From: Bacterioplanes sanyensis
GTDB lineage: Bacteria > Pseudomonadota > Gammaproteobacteria > Pseudomonadales > Oceanobacteraceae
NCBI RefSeq assembly: GCF_014652515.1
Contig: NZ_BMYY01000017.1
Coordinates: forward strand, 1-58,709
Length of the DNA stretch: 58,709 nucleotides
Direction of reading: 5' to 3'
Under the pieces are notes generated by a model. That model was not told the DNA's origin. It saw only the letters and a list, made by a program, of their open reading frames with translations, and made no database searches. Shown piece after piece: positions 30,291-39,578 of this stretch. A program made the position numbers and the translations under genes. Position 1 is the first letter of the stretch. Each line of letters begins with the position of its first letter.

Positions 30291-30902
30291 TCAGCGCTTT
30301 GAAGAAATCGGCGCTGTTCGATCCGCTGACAACACCCCATCCACGATGGCGCCAATCACATGCATCACGGCCAAATATCCGGCCGTCAGACCGCCAGCAA
30401 TGCCGCACAACACTAAGCAAACCACCACCATCATGGGAAACTCGCCAGGCGTCATTGAAGCATTTATACCATCCGGCTGATGGAACCAAAAAGTACTGAT
30501 TAAAAACAAGGCCAGGCTGCTGGCAACGCCTATCACGCAATAAAACTTAAACTTTAAGGTAATGAGCCAGCGATCTTGTAATAACCAGCGCCCGCACAGG
30601 TCGATGATGTACAACAATAAGCCCAATACAAACGCTAGGTAAGCAAGTAAACGAGTAAAAGAAATATCCCCGGCATGCCCTGACAGGGTAATGCTCTTCC
30701 CTTGTTTAAACCCATCCATCAAGCCAAAGCTGTGATCTGCCAGCCAGTGCAAACATGCCAGCAAGGTGCCTTCGGAGTAAAAACCCAACGCCATCACCGC
30801 CAACATACCCCACATAACGGCAGGCAAAGCCATCAAGGTCGCGCTGATATAGCGACTCAGTACCAGCAACAGCAAACGCGGCAATGTGGATGATAAGTCC
30901 AT
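30291..30902 (-). CDS. integral membrane protein, unknown function
   Basis: From the ATG at 30902 the product has 203 residues; an AAGGA site lies upstream. It has four hydrophobic helices (about residues 20-45, 85-105, 115-135 and 155-185). I do not recognise a family. It is convergent with the preceding lipoprotein and has no conserved neighbours here. A long non-coding stretch lies upstream of it. Confidence 0.65.
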   Translation of the reverse strand: MDLSSTLPRLLLLVLSRYISATLMALPAVMWGMLAVMALGFYSEGTLLACLHWLADHSFGLMDGFKQGKSITLSGHAGDISFTRLLAYLAFVLGLLLYIIDLCGRWLLQDRWLITLKFKFYCVIGVASSLALFLISTFWFHQPDGINASMTPGEFPMMVVVCLVLCGIAGGLTAGYLAVMHVIGAIVDGVLSADRTAPISSKR

Positions 30903-31290
30903 TTTTATACAGATCCTTGATACGCACAGGTTCGTTATAACAATTTTGCAAGCCGCCAACTACTGGCTTCTCTAACGTGAGGAGGGTATTCATGCATTCT
31001 GTGAAAAGCATCACTGCAAACACGTGCTAGTGTCCCGAACCAGAAGTTTGTATATTTCCAGAGCGAATGAAAGGCGCTGTTCGCAGGCAATGTCGGGATC
31101 TTTTCAAGAACAGCAACGACACGATGGTGCTTTTAGTTCGCCCTCTTCGGGCGCGCCTACCTCTTACTAATCGAACCAGGCGTACCTTGCCAGAAAACTG
31201 AAATGGTGCGCTGAAAGCCTGCAGACCTCTGACTCAGATCACTGACTGGGCCCAGTAAACTACGGCTCAGGATAATTGGACTTACGCTCT
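30903..31290. other. 388-bp region without a gene
   Basis: No open frame of interest is visible on either strand. The central part (about 31020-31260) is of uneven composition and contains a short hairpin CGCCC/GGGCG (near 31140-31155). It could be the remnant of a mobile element, but I found no terminal repeats or transposase motif. It must also hold the promoters of both divergent flanking genes. Confidence 0.5.
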
Positions 31291-32454
31291 ATGCTAACCA
31301 CCATCGCCATTGCCAACTACCGTTCACTACTGAATCTAATCATGCCTATGGCGCCGCTCAATTTGATTACTGGCTTCAATGGCAGCGGTAAATCTAACCT
31401 GTATAAGTCGTTACGCTTATTGGCCGAAACCGCCCAAGGAGGTGTGATTAGTTCCTTGGCTCGCGAAGGTGGGCTGGAATCGGCCTATTGGGCAGGCCCA
31501 GAAAAGCTAACAGCAAAAATGCTCAGCGGCGAGGTAGCGATACAAGGCGGCCAGCGCCAACAGGCTTATCGTTTACGTTTAGGTTTTGCCAGCGATGATA
31601 TCGGTTATTGCATCGATTTAGGTCTACCTACCCCAGCCGCTTCGGCGTTTGCATTCGACCCCGAAATCAAGCGTGAGTGTATCTGGGCAGGCTCCAGCTA
31701 TCGTCCCGCCAGTGTTTTGGTTGAACGCCAGGGGCCTGTTGTAAAAGTCAAAGACGGCCGCCGTTGGCATATCATTGCTCAACATATGAATACTTTCGAC
31801 AGTATGCTCAGCGAAGTAGCGGATATGCAGCTGGCACCAGAAATTTTGCACACACGCGAACTTATTCGTGGCTGGCGCTTTTATGATCACTTTCGCAGTG
31901 ATGCCCACGCACCGGCCAGACAACCCCATATCGGCACCCGCACACCTGCCTTGAGTCAGGATGGCCATGACTTGGCCGCTGCACTGCAAACCATTATTGA
32001 AATTGGTGACCACCCGGCATTACAAAATGCCGTCGATGATGCTTTTCCCGGCGCGCACATACGTATTGGCGTACAGGAGGACGGGCGTTTTATTTTATAT
32101 TTCTCCCAACCCGGCTTATTGCGACCATTGACTGCCGCCGAGTTATCGGACGGTACACTGCGTTATTTGTTATGGGTGGCGGCGCTATTAACACCTCGTC
32201 CTCCAAGCCTGATGGTTTTAAATGAACCAGAGACCAGCTTGCATCCGGATTTATTACCGGCGCTAGGGCGACTCATTAAGTACGCGGCGCAGCATACACA
32301 AGTCTGGGTGGTGTCTCATGCACGTCTGATGATTAACGAACTCACCGACTCGCCACACTGTAGTGCCTTACATTTAGTAAAGCAGCTCGGCAGCACTCAG
32401 ATTGAGGGCCAGAGCCTCCTTGATGTGCCCAGCTGGCACTGGCCTGCCATTTGA
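31291..32454 (+). CDS. COG4637-type predicted ATPase (AAA_21/RecF-like)
   Basis: The 387-residue protein is a standalone ABC-type ATPase of the SMC/RecF/OLD class. Walker A is G-F-N-G-S-G-K-S (residues 28-35), preceded by the typical I-x-N-Y-R-S-L. A signature-like L-S-D-G-T-L-R-Y, Walker B L-M-V-L-N-E-P-E-T-S-L-H-P and an H-loop V-S-H are near the C-terminus. No nuclease domain is visible. It matches COG4637, found widely as a single gene of unknown role. The start is the ATG at 31291; a TTG at 31276 is possible. Confidence 0.82.
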   Translation: MLTTIAIANYRSLLNLIMPMAPLNLITGFNGSGKSNLYKSLRLLAETAQGGVISSLAREGGLESAYWAGPEKLTAKMLSGEVAIQGGQRQQAYRLRLGFASDDIGYCIDLGLPTPAASAFAFDPEIKRECIWAGSSYRPASVLVERQGPVVKVKDGRRWHIIAQHMNTFDSMLSEVADMQLAPEILHTRELIRGWRFYDHFRSDAHAPARQPHIGTRTPALSQDGHDLAAALQTIIEIGDHPALQNAVDDAFPGAHIRIGVQEDGRFILYFSQPGLLRPLTAAELSDGTLRYLLWVAALLTPRPPSLMVLNEPETSLHPDLLPALGRLIKYAAQHTQVWVVSHARLMINELTDSPHCSALHLVKQLGSTQIEGQSLLDVPSWHWPAI

Positions 32455-32508
32455 CGCTCCCTTCATGGCCGACCATGCTACCCCTTTTCACTCAAACGGA
32501 CCCTGATC

Positions 32509-32991
32509 ATGCGTTTATGTCACGTTTCATGCATCGCCATTACGGCTCTGAGCGGCTTATTAACAGGATGCAGCAACGACCAAGAAGTCGGCGATGTTTC
32601 TCTCGGTTGGTTTACCACCAAGGACGTTAAAATCTCGGTGCTGCAAGACCCGGTGGTCACTGGCGTTACTTGCCATATTGCCAGCATTGAGGCAGACCTG
32701 GATTTTGCCGACCCCAGCGATATGAGCATTGCCTGCCGTCAAACCGGCGAAATCACCACAGACATGCTGATGTCGATCGATTTATCCAAATCTGGCGAAG
32801 TGGTGTTTAAACAGTCCAAAAGCATCCTGTTTAAGTCATTAAAAGTGCGACGTATTTATGACCCGCAATCGGAAACTTTAATGTACCTTTCTTATTCCAC
32901 CAAAGAAGTACAAGGCAGCCATAAGCACGCTCTTTCTACCGTGCCATTGTGGGGCACGCAAGCCTACGGCTTTCGACCGATCACTCGCTGA
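32509..32991 (+). CDS. creA: CreA family protein
   Basis: CreA is a small exported protein of unknown function found in many proteobacteria. The 160-residue product has a lipoprotein-type signal (lipobox L-T-G-C near residue 21). The CreA core is recognisable: D-P-x-V-x-G-V-T-C-H, I-A-C-R-Q-T-G, G-E-V-V-F-K-Q, and R-x-Y-D-P-x-x-x-T-L-x-Y-L-S-Y-S. The two mature cysteines probably pair. It stands alone between the ATPase and fumC. Confidence 0.85.
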   Translation: MRLCHVSCIAITALSGLLTGCSNDQEVGDVSLGWFTTKDVKISVLQDPVVTGVTCHIASIEADLDFADPSDMSIACRQTGEITTDMLMSIDLSKSGEVVFKQSKSILFKSLKVRRIYDPQSETLMYLSYSTKEVQGSHKHALSTVPLWGTQAYGFRPITR

Positions 32992-33075
32992 TTTGATAAA
33001 CGTCATTGGTAAAAGCAATTAGCGTGAACATTCAGGCTCTTCCACACTGGTGGCACATGCTGACAGGAGAGCCTT

Positions 33076-34452
33076 ATGAGTACCCGCATAGAACGCGACA
33101 GCCTAGGTGAGCTGGCGGTTCCCGACAACGCGCTGTATGGCGCGCAAACCCAACGCGCCATCAACAACTTTCCTATTTGTGGTCGCCCCCTGCCAGAAGC
33201 CTTTATTCGCGCTTTGCTGCACGCCAAAAAAGCCGCTGCCACGGCCAATGCTCAGTTAGATTTACTGCCTGCCGACATGGCACAAGCGATCAACCAAGCG
33301 TGCGATCAGCTGCTCAGCGACACCGATCTGATGCAGCATTTTCCGGTGGATGTTTTTCAAACCGGCTCAGGTACCAGCACCAATATGAATGCCAATGAAG
33401 TGCTTGCCACGGTCGCCAGCGACATTAGCGGTCAAGCAATCAACGCCAACGACCATATTAATTATGGCCAAAGCAGCAACGACATCATTCCCTCCACCAT
33501 TCATATCAGTGCCGTGCTTGAACTGCAGCAACGATTGGTGCCCGCTTTGCAGCACTTACAACAATGCATCGACAATAAAGCTCAGCAACTGGGCAGCTAT
33601 GTTAAAACTGGCCGCACGCATTTGATGGATGCCATGCCAATTCGCATGGATCAGTCGTTATCAGCCTGGTCAGATCAAATTAAAGGCAATATCGACGCCT
33701 TACAATCATTGCTGCCACAACTACAACAGCTGGCCCAAGGCGGTACCGCCGTAGGCACCGGCATTAACGCTCACCCGCAATTTGCCCAGCATTTTTGCCA
33801 AGCACTGAATGCACACACTGGTGAGAATTTTCGCCCAGCAGATAATTCGTTCAGCCACATCGCCAGCCAAGATACCGCGGTACGTTTGTCCGGCTTGCTG
33901 AAAAGTACCGCCGTGAGCTTGATGAAAATCGCCAACGATTTGCGCTGGATGAACTCTGGCCCACTGGCAGGTTTAGGAGAAATCGAGCTAGAAGCACTGC
34001 AACCCGGCTCCTCGATTATGCCTGGCAAGGTCAACCCAGTGATCCCTGAGGCGTGTGCCATGGTGGCCGCACAAGTGATGGGTAACGACGCAACCATTAC
34101 CATCGCCGGTCAATCGGGTAACTTTGAACTCAATGTGATGCTGCCCGTCATCGCCGACAACCTACTCAGTAGCATGCACATGCTGAGCAATGCCAGTCAT
34201 TTAATGGCCGATAAAGCCATCGCCAGCTTTCAAGTTAATCAGGCGAAACTGCAACAGGCATTGGACCGCAACCCGATTCTGGTGACGGCATTAAATCCAA
34301 TTATTGGCTATGAAAAAGCCGCTAACATTGCGAAGCAAGCGTATCAAGAAAAACGTCCGATTATTGAGGTCGCCGCCGAAAATACCGATCTGGGACTTAA
34401 GAAACTACAGCAACTGCTGAACCCCGAAAAACTCACTCATGGTGAACCATGA
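33076..34452 (+). CDS. fumC: fumarate hydratase class II
   Basis: FumC interconverts fumarate and malate in the TCA cycle without an iron-sulfur cluster, so it works under oxidative stress or iron limitation. The 458-residue protein has the superfamily signature G-S-S-I-M-P-G-K-V-N-P and the substrate-loop T-G-S-G-T-S-T-N-M-N. An AGGAG site precedes the ATG. The terminator overlaps its stop codon. Confidence 0.97.
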   Translation: MSTRIERDSLGELAVPDNALYGAQTQRAINNFPICGRPLPEAFIRALLHAKKAAATANAQLDLLPADMAQAINQACDQLLSDTDLMQHFPVDVFQTGSGTSTNMNANEVLATVASDISGQAINANDHINYGQSSNDIIPSTIHISAVLELQQRLVPALQHLQQCIDNKAQQLGSYVKTGRTHLMDAMPIRMDQSLSAWSDQIKGNIDALQSLLPQLQQLAQGGTAVGTGINAHPQFAQHFCQALNAHTGENFRPADNSFSHIASQDTAVRLSGLLKSTAVSLMKIANDLRWMNSGPLAGLGEIELEALQPGSSIMPGKVNPVIPEACAMVAAQVMGNDATITIAGQSGNFELNVMLPVIADNLLSSMHMLSNASHLMADKAIASFQVNQAKLQQALDRNPILVTALNPIIGYEKAANIAKQAYQEKRPIIEVAAENTDLGLKKLQQLLNPEKLTHGEP

Positions 34453-34458
34453 GTTTTT
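34436..34458 (+). terminator. intrinsic terminator overlapping the fumC stop
   Basis: CTCATGGT (34436-34443) pairs with ACCATGAG (34446-34453) and is followed by TTTTT. The fumC stop codon lies within the second arm. Confidence 0.85.
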
Positions 34459-34616
34459 GTACACGCTCAGAAAATAAAAAGCGGGAATTATCGCCGTATT
34501 TTGTACAATGACGATAATATACCCGCGCCACGAGTAAAATGTTGGGAACGCCTTGCCATAAACAAGGGAGAACTTCTACACCCGTAAATACGCTCGCTAC
34601 ATACAAGAGCAGGCAT

Positions 34617-34646
34617 AAAAAACGCCCGCTATTGCGGGCGTTTTTT
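34617..34646. terminator. terminator of the ssp-pet operon, bidirectional
   Basis: A 13-base-pair stem (34617-34629 with 34634-34646) has six A at the left foot, the GC-rich core CGCCCGC, a TATT loop and six T at the right foot. It lies at the end of sspB on the minus strand and also reads as a terminator on the plus strand. Confidence 0.9.
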
Positions 34647-35064
34647 ATTTAACCACTTTCAAAGATGGCCGACTGCCACTTGGGTCTGGCTCTGGATCCG
34701 GCTGATCTGGTGTTGGTGGCGGATCATTGGGGTCCGGCGCACCGGCTTCCGACCCAAACACCATACCCTGACCATTTTCACGGGCGTAAATCGCCAGTAA
34801 AGCCACGACGGGCACAAAGACAGTCATGGGCACACCGCCAAAGCGGGCATTAAATGACAGGCCATCGCCATCAATGTGCAGGTTCTGCACCGCCGTCGGG
34901 CTGATATTCAACACAATCTGGCCGTTGGTGACGTAGTCCTCAGGCACCTGCACACCCGGCAGACCGGCATCGACCAGCACATACGGCGTGCAGTCGTTGT
35001 CCAGAATCCACTCATTGAGGGCACGAACCAGATAAGGACGGCTGGGGCTCATCTTTGCTTGCAT
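34645..35064 (-). CDS. sspB: ClpXP protease specificity-enhancing factor SspB
   Basis: SspB tethers ssrA-tagged proteins to ClpXP. The 139-residue product has a substrate-binding domain (Y-V-x-V-D-A, V-L-N-I-S, F-N-A-R-F-G-G) in the first 105 residues. A flexible acidic and proline-rich linker follows, then the C-terminal ClpX-binding tail R-P-S-L-K-V-V-K. The start is two bases after the sspA stop. Confidence 0.96.
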   Translation of the reverse strand: MQAKMSPSRPYLVRALNEWILDNDCTPYVLVDAGLPGVQVPEDYVTNGQIVLNISPTAVQNLHIDGDGLSFNARFGGVPMTVFVPVVALLAIYARENGQGMVFGSEAGAPDPNDPPPTPDQPDPEPDPSGSRPSLKVVK

Positions 35065-35066
35065 AA

Positions 35067-35693
35067 TCAGTCGCGCATCTCGCGTTCTGCTTCTGACAGG
35101 CTGGCTTGGAAAGCATCACGTTCGAACAAGCGCTCCATGTATTGCAACATGGGCTTGCACTGCGCTTCTGGCAGCTCGATACCCAACGCCGGCAGACGCC
35201 ACAGAATGGGCGCAACACAGCAGTCGACGATGGAGAACTCTTCGCTCATAAAGAACGGCAGCTCTGCAAAAATCGGCGCCACGGTCACCAAGCTTTCAGT
35301 CAGCTCTTTGCGTGCCGCTTCCACTTCTTTGCCTTTGCCCTTAACGATGGTCTCAATCAGGCCACACCAGTCTTTCTCGATGCGCTTGATCCATAAACGG
35401 CTTTGCGCACGCGCAACTGGGTAAACAGGCAACAACGGCGGGTGCGGGAAGCGTTCGTCTAGGTACTCCATCATCACGTTCGGGTCGTACAGCACCAGAT
35501 CGCGATCGACCAAGGTTGGCAATGAGTTATACGGGTTGAGGCTCGACAGATCCTCAGGCGTGTTGTCTGGGTCGGTATCGTGAACTTCTACCGTCACCCC
35601 TTTTTCAGCCAAAACGATGCGCACACGGTGGCTGAAGTGATCAGCAGGATCAGAATAAAACGTCATGGAAGAGCGCTTAGCTACAACCCCCAT
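35067..35693 (-). CDS. sspA: stringent starvation protein A
   Basis: SspA is a glutathione S-transferase-fold protein that binds RNA polymerase and affects stationary-phase and stress genes. The ATG at 35693 (208 residues) has a GAGGAA site just upstream, so the longer frame is rejected. The N-terminal thioredoxin-like domain (L-P-T-L-V-D-R-D-L) and the C-terminal helical domain with P-x-x-P-V-x-R-A are typical. It follows petC. Confidence 0.96.
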   Translation of the reverse strand: MGVVAKRSSMTFYSDPADHFSHRVRIVLAEKGVTVEVHDTDPDNTPEDLSSLNPYNSLPTLVDRDLVLYDPNVMMEYLDERFPHPPLLPVYPVARAQSRLWIKRIEKDWCGLIETIVKGKGKEVEAARKELTESLVTVAPIFAELPFFMSEEFSIVDCCVAPILWRLPALGIELPEAQCKPMLQYMERLFERDAFQASLSEAEREMRD

Positions 35694-35724
35694 AGGTTCC
35701 TCACTTGTTTCAAAAACGAAGACA

Positions 35725-35748
35725 GCCCGGACGCTGTGCGCACCGGGC
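35725..35748 (-). terminator. hairpin between petC and sspA, possible attenuator
   Basis: GCCCGG (35725-35730) pairs with CCGGGC (35743-35748). On the minus strand it is followed by a T-rich run. It lies in the 104-bp gap between the petC stop and the sspA start and could reduce read-through from the pet genes into sspAB. Confidence 0.5.
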
Positions 35749-35797
35749 ATGAAGATCACTCACTGCTGAGCCGCCAGCGCGGCCCAGAACAGTAGTG

Positions 35798-36553
35798 CTA
35801 TTTTACATCTTTCCAATATTCTTTGTTTAGTAAGTAAACAGGAATCAGGAAAATAGCCAAGAAGCCCAGCACCCACCAGCCCAAACGCTGGCGCTCAGTC
35901 GCAATAGGCTCAGCAACATAGGTCAAGAAGTTAACCAAGTCGAACACCAGTTTGTCATACTCTTTCGCCGACAACTGGCCCTCTTCTGCCAGATACAGAA
36001 CACCGTCACGTTCTTCGGTGATTTCCTGACCTGTTAGAGTGTCGTAACCCACAGCAACCTGAGCAGTGCCTTTCACCTGACGACCTTGCAGGTCTGCCAG
36101 CACGTGTGGCATGCCCACGTCTTTAAACACGGCGTTGTTCACGCCCCAAGGACGCTTAGGGTCCTCATAGAAGCTGCGCAAGTAGGTGTACAACCAATCT
36201 GGACGACGCACACGCGCCACCAGAGTCAAGTCTGGAGGCGTGGCACCAAACCAGGTTTTGCCGTCTTCTTTGCGCATCGCATTGGTCATCAGCTCACCGA
36301 TCTTTTGATTGGTAAACACCATGTTTTCCATCATCAGATCTTCTGGAATATCCAAGTCTTTGGCGACACGGTTGTAACGCGAGTGCTCCAACGAGTGACA
36401 GCCCATGCAATAATTCATGTAGGTCTGCGCACCACGTTGCAGCGACGCTTTATCGTGCAGGTCAGTACGGTGCTCGTCCAAATGGACATTGCCACCAGCA
36501 GCGAATGCAAACGCAGGCAATGCGGCGGCAATTAATGCAAATAGCTTTTTCAT
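35798..36553 (-). CDS. petC: cytochrome c1 of the bc1 complex
   Basis: Cytochrome c1 accepts electrons from the Rieske protein in complex III. The 251-residue product has a signal peptide, the heme-binding motif C-M-G-C-H near residue 50, a heme-ligand methionine region (D-V-G-M-P-H-V-L), and a C-terminal membrane anchor (about residues 222-242). It begins two bases after petB ends. Confidence 0.96.
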   Translation of the reverse strand: MKKLFALIAAALPAFAFAAGGNVHLDEHRTDLHDKASLQRGAQTYMNYCMGCHSLEHSRYNRVAKDLDIPEDLMMENMVFTNQKIGELMTNAMRKEDGKTWFGATPPDLTLVARVRRPDWLYTYLRSFYEDPKRPWGVNNAVFKDVGMPHVLADLQGRQVKGTAQVAVGYDTLTGQEITEERDGVLYLAEEGQLSAKEYDKLVFDLVNFLTYVAEPIATERQRLGWWVLGFLAIFLIPVYLLNKEYWKDVK

Positions 36554-36555
36554 TC

Positions 36556-37785
36556 TTAATGGCCTCCGGTCACGCGTTCAGGTACTGGCTTGGTCTTCTC
36601 GATGCGGGTGTAAACCGGCATAAGAAGGAAGAAAGCGAAGTAGATAACGGTACCGATACGAGCCATCAAGGTGTTCGGGCCGGTCGCTGGTTGCGTGCCT
36701 AACCAAGTCAGGATCACAAAGGCAATGGCGAACACCACAATGAAAATCTTGCTGATCCAGCCCTTATAGCGCCAGCTGCGCACTGGGCTGCGATCCAGCC
36801 AAGGCAGTACAAACAAGATGGCAATGGCTGCACCCATGGCAATCACACCCGCCGCCTTATCTGGGAAGGCACGCAGAATCGAGTAGAAGGCACCGAAGTA
36901 CCACACTGGCGCAATGTGCTCAGGTGTTTTCAGGCCGTTGGCTGGCTCGAAGTTAGCGTATTCCAGCATAAAGCCGTTGCCTTCTGGGAAGAAGAACATC
37001 ACGGTACAGAACACCATCAGGAATACCACGATACCCACCATGTCGTGCACGGTGTAGTAAGGGTGGAAAGGAATGCCATCCAGCGGCTTGCCTTCTTCAT
37101 CTTTCAGCTTTTTGATGTCGATGCCATCAGGGTTGTTAGAACCCACTTCGTGCAGCGCCAGTAAGTGTAAAACTACCAGCATCACAATCACCAATGGCAC
37201 TGCAATCACATGCAACGCAAAGAAACGGTTCAAAGTGGCGCCCGAGATCAGGAAGTCACCACGGATCCACTCAGTTAAGGCTTCACCAATACCGAAAGGA
37301 ATCACACCAAACAGTGAGATAATTACCTGTGCACCCCAGTAGGACATTTGGCCCCATGGCAGTACGTAGCCCATAAAGGCTTCGGCCATCAACGCTAAGT
37401 ACAGGAACATACCGAAGATCCAAATCAGCTCACGCGGCTTTTGGTAGGATCCGTACAACAGCGCCCGCATCATGTGCAGGTAAATAGCAATAAAGAAGAA
37501 GGTCGCACCCGTGGAGTGCATGTAGCGAATCAGCCAGCCCCATTGCACATCGCGCATGATGTACTCAACCGAGGCAAACGCGCCTTCAGCACTGGGCACG
37601 TAATTCATGGTTAGCCAGATACCAGACAAAATCTGATTCACCAGCATCAGCATCGACAAGACGCCGAAGAAATACCAGAAGTTAAAGTTTTTCGGCGCAT
37701 AGTACTTAGACATATGCTTTTCGTAGGTCTGAGTGACTGGAAGGCGGTCATCCACCCAGCCCATCAGGGCATTCAGTTTGCTCAT
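36556..37785 (-). CDS. petB: cytochrome b of the bc1 complex
   Basis: Cytochrome b carries two b-type hemes and the Qo and Qi sites. The 409-residue protein has eight to nine membrane helices, paired heme histidines (R-Y-M-H-S-T-G-A, I-Y-L-H-M-M-R and later A-L-H-V-I-A-V-P, V-L-H-L-L-A-L-H), and a Qo-site P-x-W-Y motif (A-P-V-W-Y-F-G-A). Its start overlaps the petA stop by one base. Confidence 0.97.
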   Translation of the reverse strand: MSKLNALMGWVDDRLPVTQTYEKHMSKYYAPKNFNFWYFFGVLSMLMLVNQILSGIWLTMNYVPSAEGAFASVEYIMRDVQWGWLIRYMHSTGATFFFIAIYLHMMRALLYGSYQKPRELIWIFGMFLYLALMAEAFMGYVLPWGQMSYWGAQVIISLFGVIPFGIGEALTEWIRGDFLISGATLNRFFALHVIAVPLVIVMLVVLHLLALHEVGSNNPDGIDIKKLKDEEGKPLDGIPFHPYYTVHDMVGIVVFLMVFCTVMFFFPEGNGFMLEYANFEPANGLKTPEHIAPVWYFGAFYSILRAFPDKAAGVIAMGAAIAILFVLPWLDRSPVRSWRYKGWISKIFIVVFAIAFVILTWLGTQPATGPNTLMARIGTVIYFAFFLLMPVYTRIEKTKPVPERVTGGH

Positions 37786-38381
37786 TAGGCGTTCTCCTCA
37801 TCAACACCTACGATAACGACAGTGTCGCTTTCATAGGAATGCGGTGGCACTTCCAGGTTGTCTGATGCTGGCGAGCCGTTGAACACGCGACCAGCCAGAT
37901 CAAATTTGGAACCGTGACAAGGGCAGAACCAACCGCCTTTCCAGTCGGCATCAAATGGTTCAGGCTTCACCTCGGCAAAGTACTTAGGCGCACAGCCTAA
38001 GTGGGTACACACACCCAGCAGCACCACGACTTCAGGGCGGCGTGAACGACTGATGTTGTCCGCGTAGGCCGGCTGTTGAGCTTTGTTGGTGTTATCGGGA
38101 TCTTTTAAACGCTCATTCAGGGTCGGCAGCGTCTGCAATGCTTCTTCTGAACGACGGGCTACATAGACCGGCTTACCGCGCCATTCAGCTGTCAGCATGG
38201 CACCGGGTTCAAGTTTACTGATATCGACCTTTGCCGGAGCACCAGCCGCTTTTGCCTTCTCACTTGGAGTCCAAGATTTGACGAAGGGCACAGCGACGAA
38301 GCCAGCACCGACAGCACCGACAGCAGCGGTCGCACCCACCAAAAGGGTGCGGCGACCATGATTCACGCCGTCTTGACTCAT
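37785..38381 (-). CDS. petA: Rieske iron-sulfur subunit of the bc1 complex
   Basis: The Rieske subunit oxidises quinol and passes electrons to cytochrome c1. The ATG at 38381 (198 residues) is nine bases from a GGGAG site; an upstream ATG at 38387 is too close to it. A twin-arginine signal anchor (G-R-R-T-L-L) occupies the N-terminus. The 2Fe-2S ligands are in C-T-H-L-G-C and C-P-C-H-G-S. It opens petABC-sspAB. Confidence 0.97.
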   Translation of the reverse strand: MSQDGVNHGRRTLLVGATAAVGAVGAGFVAVPFVKSWTPSEKAKAAGAPAKVDISKLEPGAMLTAEWRGKPVYVARRSEEALQTLPTLNERLKDPDNTNKAQQPAYADNISRSRRPEVVVLLGVCTHLGCAPKYFAEVKPEPFDADWKGGWFCPCHGSKFDLAGRVFNGSPASDNLEVPPHSYESDTVVIVGVDEENA

Positions 38382-38440
38382 TACCATCTTCTCCCATCAA
38401 CAAGAATTCTTATGTAGCCGCTATGACCCGTCTTGATGCT

Positions 38441-38457
38441 TGTACAATTCTTGTACA
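38441..38457. promoter_or_regulatory. paired TGTACA boxes upstream of petA
   Basis: Two TGTACA palindromes (38441-38446 and 38452-38457) are spaced 11 bp apart, one helical turn, about 60-75 bp before the petA start. The arrangement suggests a dimeric or tandem regulator site, but no known regulator can be assigned. Confidence 0.35.
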
Positions 38458-38552
38458 GGTCGAGCGTAGCATACAGAGCGGCGCACATACTAATTAAATT
38501 GCCACGACTAGACAAGACGAAATGCCCATGGTGACTGGGGTTATAGGCATAA

Positions 38553-38590
38553 AAAAAGCGTCTCTTGATCTATGCCAAGAGACGCTTTTT
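38553..38590. terminator. terminator of rplM-rpsI, bidirectional
   Basis: A 15-base-pair stem (38553-38567 with 38576-38590) has an A run on one side, a T run on the other, and an eight-base loop. It separates rpsI from the downstream petA promoter region. Confidence 0.9.
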
Positions 38591-38628
38591 TAAACGCAAT
38601 AATTGGCAGCATAATACTGCCAAGTATA

Positions 38629-39021
38629 TTAGCGCTTAGAGAATTGTGGTTTCTTACGCGCTTTGCGCAGACCCACTTTCTTACGCTCAACTTCACGCGC
38701 GTCACGAGTTACATAACCCGCTGCACGCAGTGTTGGACGCAGAGTTTCGTCGTATTGCATCAGAGCACGGGTAATGCCGTGACGGATAGCACCGGCTTGA
38801 CCATTGCCGCCGCCGCCCTGAACGTTGACGATCACGTCGAATTTTTCCAAGCTTTCGGTCAGGTTCAGAGGCTGACGAACCACCATGCGAGCGGTTTCAC
38901 GACCGAAGTATTCGTCCAGAGGACGCTTGTTTACTGTGATGCTACCGGTACCTGGACGCAAGAAAACACGTGCAGTAGAAGTCTTGCGACGGCCAGTACC
39001 GTAGTATTGAGAAGCTGCCAT
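38629..39021 (-). CDS. rpsI: 30S ribosomal protein S9
   Basis: S9 binds the head of the 30S subunit and its C-terminal tail reaches the P-site tRNA. The 130-residue product has the family signature G-G-G[12 protein letters not shown] and the basic tail ending K-K-P-Q-F-S-K-R. It follows rplM by four bases. Confidence 0.98.
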   Translation of the reverse strand: MAASQYYGTGRRKTSTARVFLRPGTGSITVNKRPLDEYFGRETARMVVRQPLNLTESLEKFDVIVNVQGGGGNGQAGAIRHGITRALMQYDETLRPTLRAAGYVTRDAREVERKKVGLRKARKKPQFSKR

Positions 39022-39025
39022 CGTA

Positions 39026-39457
39026 TTATCCCAGTTTCAGTTCCTGTGGCTGCTGAGCAGTATGAGGATGCTCACCGCCAGCGTAGACTTTCATTTTCTT
39101 GAACATAGCGCGACCCAAAGGGTTCTTAGGCAGCATGCCTTTAACGGCCAGTTCGATAACCTGTTCTGGCTTATGGTCGATCAGCTTCTCAAAAGAGATA
39201 GACTTCAGACCACCAGGGTAACCAGTGTGACGGTGGTACATTTTGTCACTGCTCTTGTTACCGGTTACTTTAATTTTGTCGGCATTGATTACAACGATGT
39301 AATCGCCGGTATCTACGTGTGGAGTGTATTCTGGCTTGTGCTTGCCTCTCAAACGGCGAGCAACCTCAGTGGCCAGGCGACCCAGCGTCTGCTCAGCTGC
39401 ATCAACAACAAACCAGTCACGTTTTACGGTTTCAGGTTTTGCGCTGTAAGTTTTCAT
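39026..39457 (-). CDS. rplM: 50S ribosomal protein L13
   Basis: L13 is an early assembly protein of the 50S subunit. The ATG at 39457 gives 143 residues, close to the usual 142. W-F-V-V-D-A, L-G-R-L-A-T, Y-I-V-V-I-N-A and M-L-P-K-N-P-L-G-R are typical. A strong promoter lies 46-74 bp upstream. Confidence 0.98.
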   Translation of the reverse strand: MKTYSAKPETVKRDWFVVDAAEQTLGRLATEVARRLRGKHKPEYTPHVDTGDYIVVINADKIKVTGNKSSDKMYHRHTGYPGGLKSISFEKLIDHKPEQVIELAVKGMLPKNPLGRAMFKKMKVYAGGEHPHTAQQPQELKLG

Positions 39458-39502
39458 CAATTTCTCGCCTTTAAGGGCAGGTTGATTCGAAAAGAGGGCG
39501 GC

Positions 39503-39531
39503 ATTCTATAGGAGGACTCGACCAGACGCAA
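39503..39531 (-). promoter_or_regulatory. rplM: sigma-70 promoter of rplM-rpsI
   Basis: On the minus strand TTGCGT (39526-39531) and TAGAAT (39503-39508) are separated by 17 bp. The spacing is ideal and the leader to the rplM ATG is about 40 bases. Confidence 0.75.
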
Positions 39532-39578
39532 GCCGAATTGTTGTTTGTTTGTTCAATTCTCTCTCGTTCCGATGACGG

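Noticed and set aside
39062-39511. 149-residue plus-strand frame opposite rplM
   Set aside because: Antisense to a ribosomal protein gene; no start signal or domain.
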